Assembly: GCA_003339415.1 (NCBI GenBank)
Contig: PDHQ01000041.1
Span: forward strand, 62,001-126,000
Origin: Ophiocordyceps camponoti-saundersi (nom. inval.)
Taxonomy: Eukaryota; Ascomycota; Sordariomycetes; Hypocreales; Ophiocordycipitaceae
Reading direction: 5' to 3'
Length of the DNA stretch: 64,000 nucleotides
Part shown: one piece after another, positions 34,120 to 45,381 of the stretch
Position numbering within the stretch: position 1 is the first letter of the stretch
How the letters are laid out: each line of letters starts with the position of its first letter
Position numbers and translations under genes: made by a program
The notes under the pieces: model-generated
Seen by the model: the letters and a program-made list of their open reading frames with translations, nothing else
What the model was told of the DNA's origin: nothing
The model's database searches: none

Positions 34120-34579
34120 ATGGCGCTACCTATTATCGAGACTGATACGACGCAGGGAAGCGATAGCTGGTGGGTTTGGGGTGTAGATGCCTTCGTGATT
34201 ATTTTACTTCTGGGTGGCATAATCGTCTGTTATAATATTGCGTGAGTCTTACTATATTCTACAGTATGATATACGCATAATGCTAATAATATGGTTGGAT
34301 AGCTGGTATCATCACGGGCCAACGACATGCGACACTACACAAGGCGCCCCTGACGAGCTTTACCACGGTCTACCACAATCACCGCAACTATCGTCCGGCT
34401 CGTCTACGTATGTACTGCTGCCATACCCCCAGCCCAGAGGCACGACGAGCACCAACTTTCACCTGCACCATGGCAAGTCCTGCGACTTTTCGCGGCAGCA
34501 GTATAGAGGTGGTGAAGCACCGCCGGCATACAATCCTGGGCCATGCCCACCTCCTCCCGGTCCGGCACCTGGCAAGTGA
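34120..34579 (+). CDS. small single-pass membrane protein with PPxY motif
   Basis: Two exons, 34120-34241 and 34303-34579, give 132 aa. The 61-nt intron (donor GTGAGT, branch TGCTAATA, acceptor TTGGATAG) falls in the codon for Ala41. A short N-terminus (MALPIIETDTTQGSD) precedes one membrane segment (about 20-40, FVIILLLGGIIVCYNIA). The hydrophilic tail is rich in His, Gly and Pro and contains EAPPAYNPG: PPAY is a PPxY motif that binds WW domains such as those of Rsp5-type HECT ubiquitin ligases. The layout resembles yeast Rcr1/Rcr2 adaptors, but no sequence homology is claimed. Both exons keep frame through the intron, which supports a real gene. Function as an adaptor is inferred. Confidence 0.68.
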
Positions 34580-35117
34580 GCGGACTTCTGTGTTGTGGGT
34601 TTTCTTTGCTTCTGCTGGGGGGGCTGGGAAACAAAAGACGCGGAGGTATATGTACGGGTACGGGTATGATGAAAGGAGAAACGATGACGGAAGGAACGCA
34701 AGAACAAACCCTACTCCCAGCCTCCCGACTTTACGGAGGAGAGAGGAGAGAGAGGAAGAAGGAGTGAGATGGGGTTACTGTATTAATACTCATCAGGTTT
34801 AGGCGGTTCACTTACCAGCTACCACAAATTACCTAGGCAATCCTAAACGATTCTACTGCTTAAATGCGTACCTGCGGATAGGCAGTATACATATCCGTAC
34901 AAAGACTCTAAAAAGGTGATGACACAGATGGAGTGATAACACAGACATCAAAAAGGGCGGGAATAGGGGGGAGGGGGCGGTTTCAATTATTGTAATTGCT
35001 CTTGGCACGCACAGTATCCGTACATACGCGTCTCCGTCACCATGCACACAGTACGTATCAATGTGTATGTAAGCCCATAAACTCAGCCTGGGGAGGAAGA
35101 GAAAGAGAGAGTGTGTG

Positions 35118-35200
<83 letters not shown>

Positions 35201-36330
35201 AGAGGAGAGAGTGTGGCTCAGTCTGAGAGTTCTCTCGGGATGGGGATTTCCCGCATGAATTTCGCCGGGTCCATGATGAACCATGTATGGTATGTTGTGT
35301 GTGTGTATGTGTGTTTGATCTGTAGTGTGTCTCGCCAGTTTGCGGCATCTCTATCCTTATTCAGAAAACGAGTTGGGCAACTTTCTCTTGCAACAGTGGT
35401 GATCCGTAGTTGACCGTGAATAGACAGCTCAGAGAGATAAGGGGGAGGGGGGGGGGGGGGAGAGAACGCCTTGTGCCTTGTGCCTTGTGCCGCCTTGTGG
35501 AGAGAGAAAGAGGAGACAAAATAGAGGAGTCAGGAGGAGTCATGTTGTATGTACGGGGTACGAGGGAGGGCTGCGTCATGATCAGCAAAGGAGGCGGTAC
35601 CTGGTACCAATAGTGCCGGATTCGAAGAGCATCTGCCACGACTCAACTCGAACCTTTTTTCATCCACCCATTCCTATGAGAGGCTGCTGCTTCTTCTCTT
35701 CCTTGTCATCCTCCTCTTGTTCACATTCATTCATTCATTCATTCATCCATATCAGCCTCTCCCTCCCTCCCTCATTGTCTACTTCAATCCCCCCCCCCCC
35801 TTCTTACCACGCGATATACCTGCCTACTGCTACTCAAGGGGAAAAAAAAAAAAGTCCAAGCCGCCGCCGTTCGCTGGCCTTGTCTCGGATTTCCCATCGT
35901 TTCATTTCCTTCCAAGCTTCCGCGCACGGGAGAAGATCATCCTCCCCTTCTCCGCTTCTTCCCTCCCCCCCTCTTCTTTCGCTTTTATCTTGCCTTCTTA
36001 TTCCTTTTCTTCTTCTTTGTCACCCAAAACCGAAGTCGTCGTTGCTGCAACGACCATCGTCTTCGAAGAAATCATCCTCTCTGTTTTACCGCGCGTTTCC
36101 CTCTCCTTTCCCCCCTTCGATACCCAGCGGGATTTTCTTCTGTCTTTCCTGTTCATCAAACACGTTGGCCGCGGTCACGCTCTTCGACAACGGACAAAAA
36201 CAAGATCCAACAAACGAAAACGAACGATAACAAAACGAGTCGCTCGCTGCATGCCCTCCTTCAGACGACCCATTTCACCCTCGTGTCTTCGAGAGACACG
36301 CACCACCATCACCCCGTCACCACCGAGGCA
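34580..36330. other. intergenic region with GA repeat and pyrimidine-rich leader
   Basis: This contains TACGGATA-type sites at 34892 and 35015, a (GA)n tract at 35122-35200, GGGGG runs near 35442-35460 and a long C/T-rich leader (35640-36250) before the fibroin-3-related gene. An ATG at 36251 opens a 39-codon upstream frame overlapping the real start at 36331, if the transcript begins that early. Confidence 0.5.
35122..35200 (+). repeat. (GA)n microsatellite, about 79 nt
   Basis: Nearly pure GA repeat with a single C at 35181, preceded by a short GT run. Confidence 0.95.
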
Positions 36331-37539
36331 ATGTCCCCCGTCGACGTCGCCATGGTCGGTCGAGACCTGAGGAGTACACTCCGTCAGCTAGTCAGGAGAG
36401 ATCTCCTCATCGACGCCGCTGACCGCGTCGGCGACGTCAAGACGGCCTTTTCTAGCTGGGATAACTGTATGAAGGTTGGCTACTGCAAGTATGTCATGTT
36501 TCCCCCCGTCCTCGAGACGAGATTCCTGCTCCAGACTTGCGTTTGTTCAATTGTCCTTGGACCTCCCTTTTCCTAACATGTCGTCAAAAGATGGCCCGTC
36601 ATCGCCGTCATCGCCGTCGGCAGCCTCATCCTCTTTAGCATCGCCTGGTGCATCATTCGTCGCCTTTGCTGTGGCCTCGCTTGCTGTTGCAGCTGCTTCC
36701 AGTGTCTCCGCTGCTGCGGTAATTGTTGCGGCTGCTGCGACGCTCCGAACCGACGGCAGCAGAATTACCTCGAGGAGCCCTATATCCCTCCGGGCCACGG
36801 CTATCAATCGCAGCCTCCCATGTTCGCCTCGGGGGCCTTCCCGCCCCAATACGCCCAGTTCGACGTGCCCAGGAAAGGCGGCGCAGATGCCCTGCCCGAG
36901 ATGCCGAGTTGGGAGTCGGGCAGCTCCAAAAAGGTCATGGTCGAGGACGACGAAGTCGAGATGAATCAACTGAGCAAACGAGTCTCGTCCCCTCTGGCGC
37001 AAGCTCCCATGGCCCCATCCACCGTATCGTCCACCCTCGTCTACACCCCCGGCTATGGCCATCAGTCTCCAGACGTTTCGTACGAGCGCGGATACTTCGA
37101 CCACGAGCCCAACAACAATTCGTATGGCCTCGCCCAGCCGACTCCGCGCAGCCCTTCACGCCCATACAACTTGATGCATCAAGATACGGGCGACAGCTTC
37201 GGCAGGATGGGCCACGGCGCTTCTCCTTACCCCAGCGCTCGAGCCGAATACCAATACCCTCCCAGCTCGACCCCCGCTCCCCGCGAGCAGCAAGACTACC
37301 CCTCGGCGGGTTACGGCTACGACTATCCGGCGCATTCGACGTCACCGCCAGCCGAGGCCTGGCCTCATTCCTCCCAACCGGCTTCGCACCAGTCGCCGCC
37401 CATCACAAACAATGCGGGCTTCGACTTCACCTCGGGCTACGCACGTCCCACCAACACCAGCGCCGATCCTCCTTATCCTACTCCTCCTACGTCGACGCCC
37501 GTCTACCCCGGCTACAAGCCTTACCAGCCGCCTTCATAG
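36331..37539 (+). CDS. fibroin-3-related single-pass membrane protein
   Basis: Two exons, 36331-36488 and 36591-37539, give 368 aa. The 102-nt intron (donor GTATGT, branch TCCTAACA, acceptor TCAAAAG) joins VGYCK to WPVIAVIAVGSLIL. The 53-residue N-terminal part has a conserved W-x3-C-x5-YC pattern. One membrane segment (about 54-75) is followed at once by a Cys cluster (RRLCCGLACCCSCFQCLRCCGNCC, given here as positions 74-98), a likely multiple palmitoylation site. The long tail is Pro/Tyr/Ser-rich with PPQY (a PPxY motif) and repeated PxY units. Pezizomycotina proteins with this layout are annotated as fibroin-3 related, on composition only. Function is unknown; cortical scaffolding or ubiquitin-ligase recruitment is inference. 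Confidence 0.8.
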
Positions 37540-39072
37540 GCGAGCTAGAGAAAGGGGTGTGTTGAAAATGGGTCAGTCAATGACACCGCCATACATGTAA
37601 AAGGGGCGAAGAGAAGAAGGGAGAATGTCTGCCCACTCATACTTCTGCATAGAACCCCTTTTCTTTTCCCTTCAAATAATGACGATGCTGGGAATTATAT
37701 GATGAAGGAGACGACACTTTCAAGGAATGTTTGGAGGGAGGGATTTGTCTCTTTCCCCCCCTTTTCTTCTTCTCACGATGGATGAACGAAAGGGTTACTC
37801 TCAAATGATGCCGGCCGGATCAAGAGAGAGGGGGGGGCCCTTACACGGCCGTCTTTTTTTTTTCTCTTTCTCTTCGTCCTCAGGCTTGATGCCGAGGCCA
37901 ACTTCGTGGCGTGTGTAGCTTTTGCCCGCTGGAGCAGGGCGCATACATACATACATACCAACACACGCACACACACACACATCTACAGACATCTGCACGC
38001 CTCCATCTACACACACATCAACACATCATCACACACACGCACATACCATACTTGGTACACACGCAGTCCAACAGCCCACTCACCTACTACCTACCTATGT
38101 ACCTTGGCTGCGTTTGCCCCCTTCCTGGGAGCCGCTGGAGGCTTGAGCGCAACACCCACCACCCACCCCCTTTTCCGCTTCCCGGGCTTATCTTACTTAT
38201 CATATTAATTCAATACGATTTCATCCACGTGCATGTGCATGTGTGTGTCTGCATCCGTATGTATGTTCTTGTTTGTTCGAATGCTGTGACACATATATGT
38301 GTGTATGTATTCATTCATGAAACGGACAGACAGACAATGATTACTCTCAGCTTTGGTTGGGCTTTATTTTGTGTTTAATTGCAGGTTCCTTGTGCAGATA
38401 GGGAAATGAGAAAGGAGAAACCTTGTTACTCTTGTCGTCTGTTTGCTTTGCGTCGGATCAAGTTCAACAGCTCCGCATGGCAGCCTTTGGTTCGCAGCGT
38501 TCAGCGGCTGCGATGATATACCAGTCGACGTCTCCTGCGAAGAAGACTAAGGGGCTGCTAGTCATTCACAGCATGACCGAGGACGAACTTGGGCGGAGGA
38601 CCGCTCTCGGCAACGGGCCAAGCACAGGCAGGCATGAGATGGTGGCAGCCTCAGTCACAGCCTAAGTAACAGACAGCCTGATAGTGACAGGGGAGGAAAG
38701 ATGTTTTTAGTCACGTGAGAAACTGTCATGTGATGTCCAACACCTTGGATCAACGCCTAGCAATCTAACAACCCTATCCGGATCGTGTGTGTATGGATGT
38801 GCTTAAACGAGTACGCCTCATTTTCAACCCTTCTTACTCGTTCATAACAGTACAGCACGCGCTATGAAGCTTCTCAAGTATGTATCATTCCAAGCTCTTC
38901 GATCGACGAAGCCGACGCCATTCCTCCTTCCTCTAGCTGGTCCCTATTTCGCCTGTCCTTATTACAACTTGCACTCGAGAAAGGCTCAGGATGGTAGTAT
39001 TATACTGCGTTATACATTTTCGTCTCGAGACAAGAATTTCAATGTAAGACATCGAACATCAACGTCAGTCTC
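37540..39072. other. convergent intergenic region with an orphan E-box pair
   Basis: This lies between the 3' ends of the fibroin-related and glyoxal oxidase genes. It contains CATA and CA repeats (37943-38045). The paired E-box at 38711-38734 is odd for a region between two 3' ends; a short plus-strand frame starts at 38864 (MKLLK followed by a GTATGT donor-like site) and runs into DNA antisense to the oxidase. No protein is supported. Confidence 0.45.
38711..38734. promoter_or_regulatory. paired E-box element TCACGTGA-N7-TCATGTGAT (second copy)
   Basis: Same two half-elements and the same 7-nt spacing as 32639-32662, with a different spacer sequence. It sits 129 nt before the end of a short unassigned interval and 153 nt upstream of the ATG at 38864. 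Confidence 0.45.
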
Positions 39073-41880
39073 TTATATGCCGGGAGTCGTGAAGCCATTG
39101 CCTTTCGGCCAAAGCCCGACCTGGGCAGGATCGCCACCGATACGGACAAAGACGCCCACTGCAGGAACTCCGCCATCCAAGACGAAGAATTGATACCAGC
39201 CTGGCGGACAGATGTGCTTGTTCGGCGGCGCCGTGACGGAGCAGGACGTGCCCGAGCAGGAAAACTCGGGAAAGATGGTGCGTGCGCCCATCGAGTTGCC
39301 ATGCGTGCTGGAAACGGAACCGAGCAGTGAGACGGCCAGGTCACCATTCTGTGCCAAACCACCAAGGCTAAAGGGAATCTGCTGGCCGTGTGACCAGTCG
39401 GTGTTTTCGAGCGAAAACGTAGGCCGCGGCTTGCCTCTGAGAAGGTAAGGTGGCGTAAAGGTCTCGACGCGGTACTCTTGCGGGTTGATGCCGTCTTGCG
39501 GGTCGGAGCCGGACACGAGCACGCGGCCGTCCAGTAGGGTGATGGCTTCCGAGTGGTAAAGGCGAGCCACCGTCGTGTTGGCCATGACGGTGATACGATG
39601 TCCGGCGGCCTTGGCCGGGTCATACAGGAGTGCGTTGAGGTTCGGATCCTTACCGAGGCCGAAGCCGGCTACGCCGTGGTGGGCGCCGTTGAGGATCATG
39701 TAAGTTCCGTCTGGCAAGGGCGCCATGCAGGGCATGACACGAGGTGATGGCATGCGCTCGATGGTCCATTGAGGCTCCGGTGCGTCAGGGTAGGTCAAGA
39801 CGCAGTTGTCTATTGCGTTGGACGGGCCATTTGTAGAACCTCCGCAGATGAGAACGCCGAGAGGCTCCTCGTAAGGGGCCCGTTGCGGAAGTAGGACGGC
39901 GGCGCCCTCGAGAGGATAAGTGCGGCCGCCCTTGGGGTCGTTGACGGCACCGGGTATGTTCGGGCTTTTGATTCCAAGAGTCAATCTTGTTAATCTTGTT
40001 CGGAGGAGGGTGAAGAGGAGACTTACAGCGTCTTGATGGTGGCAAACGTCGTCTCATCGAGTATCCGGGCTTCGTTCCAGTAGGCGACGAATATGCCGCC
40101 CGAAGGCAGAACGCATACATAGGGATACAGGTTGTTCGGATTGGTGCGTTCCAGCCACTCCATATAAAGCGGCTTGGTGCCGGTGGGCGGCAGGATCTCG
40201 AGAGTCGGCACCGCCGCACTGTTGGACCCGACCTCGCCCCCGATGATGAGGATCGAGCCATTAGCCATGACCATCGCCGATGGATACCAGCGACCGTTCT
40301 GCAGCTTCAGTATGTTGACGTCCTCTTGCCAGTCGTTCTTCCCAGGCACTCCGGGCGATCCATCAGGCGTATACAGCCGGACGCCGTACGTCGACGACCC
40401 CGACCAGCCGCCGACGTTGAGCTGCCGGCCGGCCTTGTCCGGTAGTGTGAGGCCGCCGGCGCAGAAGATGTCCGTCTTTACGTGCATCGTACGCCACGCC
40501 GCTTTAGGGTCGCCCAGGAGGGAGAGATCGAGCTCATAGGCACCTGTCGAGTTTGGCGGACCAGTGCCCCATTTCTCCAAGAAGGTCACCTTTCCCGTGA
40601 TGGCCTGGGACGTCATGAGCGGTACGCAGACGCCGCCGACGAGAAAGTCATACGAGCCGGCTTCCGGAGTGCCGGCCTCGGGGAAATTCCAGGCATATAG
40701 GGGTTCGCCCGTCCAGAAATACGTCGTCAGCAGCGTGCCGCCGCCGCAGAGGGTCGAGCCATTACCCGTGCAGGGGATGCCGCATTCCTTGTCATCGACG
40801 AACTTGGCCCCGGCCGTCTGGATGTTGGCCGGGTCGCCGCAGTAGCACTCTCTGCCATACTGAAGGCCTGCAGCGGCATACTTGAAGTCGCCGCACAGCT
40901 TGAGACAGGCTTCGACCGTCAGATTGCCATCGAAGAAGTTTTGCCAGAAGAAGGTCCGCTTCTGATTGACGTTGTCTTGAACGCAGCCCTGGTAGGTCCA
41001 ATCGCCCACTTTGGGTATCACTCGAGGCTCTCCGATGACCTGAGGCTCTCCGGTCGACATGATGCTCATCCGGCCCGGACCGCCGCACTTCTGACGCTTG
41101 TCTCCGCCGCAGGCTGCATTACACTCTGACTCCGACTTGGCCCGGGTGCCGCCGTTGACGATCTGGTTGCCGCAGAAGCACTGGCGCGAATACTCTGTAC
41201 CGGCAATCGTGTATCCGAGACCAACGCAGGTCTTGATGCAGGACTGAAGCGTCATCTTGGGATCGTCGGGAACCTGCTGCCTCAGGATCCGGCCGTGGAC
41301 GCCATCGACCCAACAGCCGTACGATGTCCAGCCCTCGGGCAGACCCGTTGGCGCAGCGGGCGCCAGTCCTGTCGTGGTGCCGCTACCCTTTCGCGTGTTG
41401 TTATAGACGGATAGTCGACGGCCACCGCCGCAATACTCGCAGCCAGCGGATCCCATACAAGTCATGGAGCATTCCGAGCCGGGCTGCTTGGTGGCGGTCT
41501 GATCGAGCGCATCGCCGCAGAAGCACTCACGAGAATACTCGACGCCAAAGAACGAGTATTCGGTACAGAAGCCGGCACATGCGGCCAGTGTCATGTTGTC
41601 GTCGGCATATGTCTTGTCATTGAGAGCGCGACCATTAGTCGCCTCCGAATAGCAACCGTACGACAGCCAGTTGCCGGCTATGGCCTCTGGCTGGCCGGGG
41701 CAAGCAGACGGTGTAGCCGCAGATGCGCTGTGACTTAGATTGGCAACTCGTCCTCTTTCATGTGTCTCGAAAATTGCTTTGAACTCACTTTGCGGATGCA
41801 GATGAAGCGGCATGGCACAAGGATGAGGAACACAGGAGGAAGAGTGCGGAGAAGACGGGTCGGCCCGCCAATGCTTTCAT
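39073..41880 (-). CDS. secreted glyoxal oxidase (radical-copper, AA5) with three WSC domains
   Basis: Three exons, 41880-41789, 41727-40027 and 39964-39073, give 894 aa. Intron 1 is 61 nt (donor GTGAGT, acceptor TCACAG). Intron 2 is 62 nt (donor GTAAGT, acceptor TCAAAAG) and joins TIKTL to PNIPGAVNDP. There is a signal peptide (about 1-25, ending SLCHA). Three WSC modules lie near 52-142, 165-255 and 273-370, each with the YGC..(F/Y)CG pattern. The glyoxal oxidase domain spans about 385-894. Family knowledge places the Cys-Tyr redox cofactor at Cys453 (DIFCAGG) and Tyr512 (RWYPSA), with copper ligands Tyr734-His735 (RLYHSEA) and His819 (STHGNSMG). Such enzymes oxidise aldehydes and release H2O2 outside the cell; WSC modules probably bind wall or substrate glycans. 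A TATCCGTA octamer ends a few bases before the ATG. Confidence 0.92.
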
Positions 41881-43068
41881 CTTTACGGATACACAGCCCG
41901 AGCAAAAGAACGAGTGACGAAGACGACGAGAAGGGATGCTATAAGCTTCGGACGAAAAAGAACAAAGATACAGCCAAGTGTTCGTGGACACGGCTTTCAT
42001 ATACAAATATTGGCTTAGACCCCTTCCCACGGCATACCCTTCTTGCATGGACTTACAGTGGTCAATGCTACCGGACCCGGCCGGCGAACGGGAATTGACA
42101 GGCAAACGACGGGCTGCAGGTGGCGTGGATCTATCGCGATGGTGAGGGCCAACGTGGTAGCACCGGAGGAAAATTGACAGAGCCTCACTTCACGTCCAAG
42201 ACCAGCCGTCCTCGCAGAACTCAGGTCAAGGTCGAGATGAAAAGAGACTATTCCTTTGACGTTACATCCCACCCTTTGGGAAAGAATGGACAGCTGACGC
42301 ACTCTGTAGATGAAATACGAGTCCCGCGCTGATTTCTTACCACACCCTCGACCCAGATTGGTTACTTCCATATGGGAAAAATGATGTCTGTCTCTCAACC
42401 ATGGCAGGAATAGGAGAAGGGGGGGAAAGGGGGGGGGGGACGAGATAACGGCGGTCCGAGTTTTTGGTTTGACCGGAAGGCCACTGGTCAAAGGGAAGTA
42501 AAGTGTATTGGACGCCCGATGCTACCCCGAAAGAGAGAGGGAGGCTAGAGATGGAGGGAGTGTCATGACACCATCACCAGACTGGAACTCGTCCAAGGCT
42601 TTATGTATGTAGATATAAATACCTACAAACTATCATACTATCATACTATCATACTTGGCTATGTGCTATGCATAGACGGTGCCATGGTTTATACCGGCTA
42701 TATAAGGCACGGCTGTGATAACGAGAGGTATGATGATGTATGTATCCGTATGTATGTCGAGGCCCCCGATAGGAGAAGAAATCTCCGCGACTTTGTTGTT
42801 TCTTTTGCGGACTGGCTTACAAGCATTGGCATCCCTATTCTGGACGCAAGGGTGTCATACTCATACAGAAGCTTGCCGATGGATATCAGCACGGAAGCAC
42901 TGTACATACATCCGGGGGCTGGGTGAACGCCTGAAAGGTATGTCCGTGTTTTAGGCCACGTGACGCGGAAAGGGCTCCGCCAAAATCCGGTGATGCGCCT
43001 CGCGCTTGTTCACTGCCACATCCACCATCTTCAACTTCGCAGAGGAACAAAAAAAAACAGACAGAAAG
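41881..43068. other. divergent promoter region of glyoxal oxidase and MPC1
   Basis: This contains a TACGGATA abutting the oxidase start, GGGGG runs near 42420-42440, TATC/CATACTAT repeats at 42630-42660, TATCCGTA at 42743 and CACGTGA at 42957 close to MPC1. No supported gene. Confidence 0.5.
42957..42963. promoter_or_regulatory. CACGTGA site upstream of MPC1
   Basis: Lies 106 nt before the MPC1 ATG in the context TTTTAGGCCACGTGACG, which resembles TTTAGGTCACGTGA upstream of mS42. Candidate bHLH-type binding site. Confidence 0.5.
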
Positions 43069-43587
43069 ATGGCGGCTCTCGTTAAGGCAGCCAATGCCAA
43101 GATTAGGTCGAATCCGATGCTCAACTACGTCTGCTCAACACGTGCGATGCTCTCGCCTCTCCCCACGTGCAAGCTCACGCTGACAGCTCCTAGACTTCTG
43201 GGGCCCCGTATCAAACTTTGGCATCCCCGTGGCTGCTGTACTGGACACGCAGAAGAGCCCTGATCTGTGAGTCTTTCGGCTTGGCCATATGCTGCCCATG
43301 GCTGACGCTCTTGGCTATCTCGCAGCATCTCAGGACAGATGACCGGCGCACTGTGCATCTACTCGTTGACCTTTATGCGATACTCCGTTGCGGTGATGCC
43401 CAAGAACTATCTCCTCTTTGCATGTCACTTCGTCAACGAGTGCGCGCAGCTTACCCAAGGCTACCGATACCTGTCCTATCACAATTGGGGAGGAAAAGAA
43501 AAGCTGGAATTGGAAAAAGGTGTCGATGCCGCCAAGGAAAAGGCTGAAAGGGTATCGGAGACGGTGAAGAGTGCCGTGGGCAAGTAA
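43069..43587 (+). CDS. MPC1: mitochondrial pyruvate carrier subunit 1
   Basis: Three exons, 43069-43141, 43194-43266 and 43326-43587, give 135 aa. Introns are 52 nt (donor GTGCGA, branch GCTGAC, acceptor TCCTAG) and 59 nt (donor GTGAGT, branch GCTGAC, acceptor TCGCAG). The spliced product has the MPC signature [17 protein letters not shown], then [21 protein letters not shown] and [19 protein letters not shown]1 pairs with a second MPC subunit in the inner mitochondrial membrane to import pyruvate. The C-terminal tail after [13 protein letters not shown] is a short amphipathic extension typical of fungi. No partner subunit is in the window. Pyruvate carboxylase follows 1.8 kb downstream on the same strand. 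Confidence 0.95.
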
Positions 43588-45381
43588 CGAGCGGACCACG
43601 AGGCATCGTCTGGAGCTCGGGCGGACTCGGCCTGGAGGGGAAGCTGATGAACCATGCGTCGTGTCCTAGCGGACCACCACGCTACCTTCAAGGCCGGTTA
43701 CCGTGATCTGCCGGACACGAGGCGACCCAGCCATGGACCGGCAGACAATGGTGGATAAGAGCTGGGAGGATGGGCTCTCCACGCGAGCACGTGCAAGGAG
43801 CCGATGTTTATCATGGCTCTCGGCCCTTTTTGGTGTATAAAGTGCCTCTTTTTTCATTTTCAGATTATGATAGATTAACTTGTGCGATTTAGACGTCAAC
43901 AATTCTCGGGCGACGCCGAGTTCGCCACGGCTAAGATGCAATGAAAGCCATGAAGGTCACCGAGGTTCACGGCGGGCCGAACCGCGAGGCTGTGACGGGC
44001 CGACGCATCTTCAGAGGACCGAGTGTCTTACTCCCTCGCCACATGCCCACCAGCCTCTGTACATACATACAATTTCCTCAAAAGCAAGACGGGAGACAAG
44101 GTCGTATGCACGTATGTAGGTACATATCCGTACAGTGGCTGTGTGTACGGATATGTGTGGGCGAATTCAGAAGAGCGCAGGCTGACAAAGCGGCCGACTC
44201 CGAGACGAGCCTGACCGTGCCGTCTAGTATCGGGACCTCTTGGCGGGGACGGCCGAGGCGAAAAGAGTCAGGGACGAAGCGGTGCCGGAAGAGCCCGTCG
44301 AGAGAAATTGAGCAAACATCCATGCATGTATGTACATACCATTCTGGGTTCATGCGCACATACATACATACAACACATCTTACCTTCAAGTTGCATCTAT
44401 ATTGGTATTCATGGATAGGTATTGCTCGTATGTATGTATGTGTGTGTGCATGTGTGCAGAAACCAACTGCTGCTACTGACAAACAGCATCATCATCACCA
44501 CCACCAACAGAGTTCACAAGAGGGCGGGATAAAACCATCACTCACCAACAGCTTATCGCCGTTTTCAGCAAAGTTGAAACCTAGACGTCCGCAGGGATGC
44601 TTGGCCCCTTTCTACCCGTTGGCACTCCATATGATCATTAGATATCTACCCACGACCTAGTAGCTGCCACCACCAACATGCTATCATGCCCCGGCTGCAG
44701 GGCTCTCGGCCAAGCTGCCCGCGTCAAAGCTCGGTGGATCTCGGGGGGAGGGGTTCTCCTGGAGGCTACCTTGGGAGCTTGGGCCGCTACAATTGATACT
44801 ATCTTGTGGATCATGCCTGAGACAGCTCGCTATGACTCTCAGTCTCCCATTCCTTAGTCTCCTCAGGTAAGCCCCGAGCTTATCCGCTAGGGCGCCAAGT
44901 ACTTGTGCCAGCAGTGCGAGGTACCGCCCCAGAGCTCCTCCTCCTCGCAGCTTGCCCTGCAGACACTCTAAAACTCGTGGCGCTCCACCCAAACATCTCC
45001 TGGCTTCATCCTCGGTTTTGCGTCCTTGGCCTTTTCTCTCAATCCCCAAAAATACCCTCTTCATATCATTGTTTTTGCCCGTCTATTTCCTCGACGACAT
45101 TGTCTGTGCGCCTCGTCTCGCTTTTGTCCGCTGGCTTCTTTTAGCTGAGCCGTGCTGCTCTCTTCACGAATATCTTTGGATCGTTCCCTCTGGACCAGAT
45201 CGCAGCCGATTATCCATCATTTTTACGAGGCTCCCTCTGAATACTGACCCCCAGAGCTGCCCCCTAACCTGCTATACGGGACCGACTGTCGTTAACGACA
45301 CTTGTCTACCGAGCAGCCCGGCTTCAGTCTGGCCCTTCGTCCTCTCTCCGCCCTGTACAGCCTCCTACCTACGTCCCCATC
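43588..45381. other. intergenic region between MPC1 and pyruvate carboxylase
   Basis: This contains CATA repeats near 44330-44370, the inverted TATCCGTA pair at 44122-44156, CAT/CAC repeats at 44485-44510 and the C/T-rich leader of pyruvate carboxylase. An open minus-strand frame at 44684-45064 has no recognisable domain and is not called. Confidence 0.5.
44122..44156. repeat. perfect 13-bp inverted repeat built on TATCCGTA/TACGGATA
   Basis: ACATATCCGTACA (44122-44134) and its exact reverse complement (44144-44156) are separated by 9 nt. A related pair with 11-bp arms lies at 58356-58383. Confidence 0.85.

Noticed and set aside
34996..35348. Arg-Glu or Ser-Leu repeat frames
   Set aside because: These are translations of the (GA)n microsatellite on either strand.
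37930..38060. CRISPR-like regularly spaced CA/CATA units
   Set aside because: They are simple microsatellites without unique spacers, in a eukaryotic genome.
38423..38665. 80-codon frame between the fibroin-related and oxidase genes
   Set aside because: It needs a non-ATG start for its full length, and the 62-codon ATG form has no recognisable features.
44684..45064. 126-codon minus-strand frame with Leu/Arg-rich helix-like stretch
   Set aside because: It overlaps the probable pyruvate carboxylase promoter and leader, with no splice signals, homologous domain or promoter of its own recognised.
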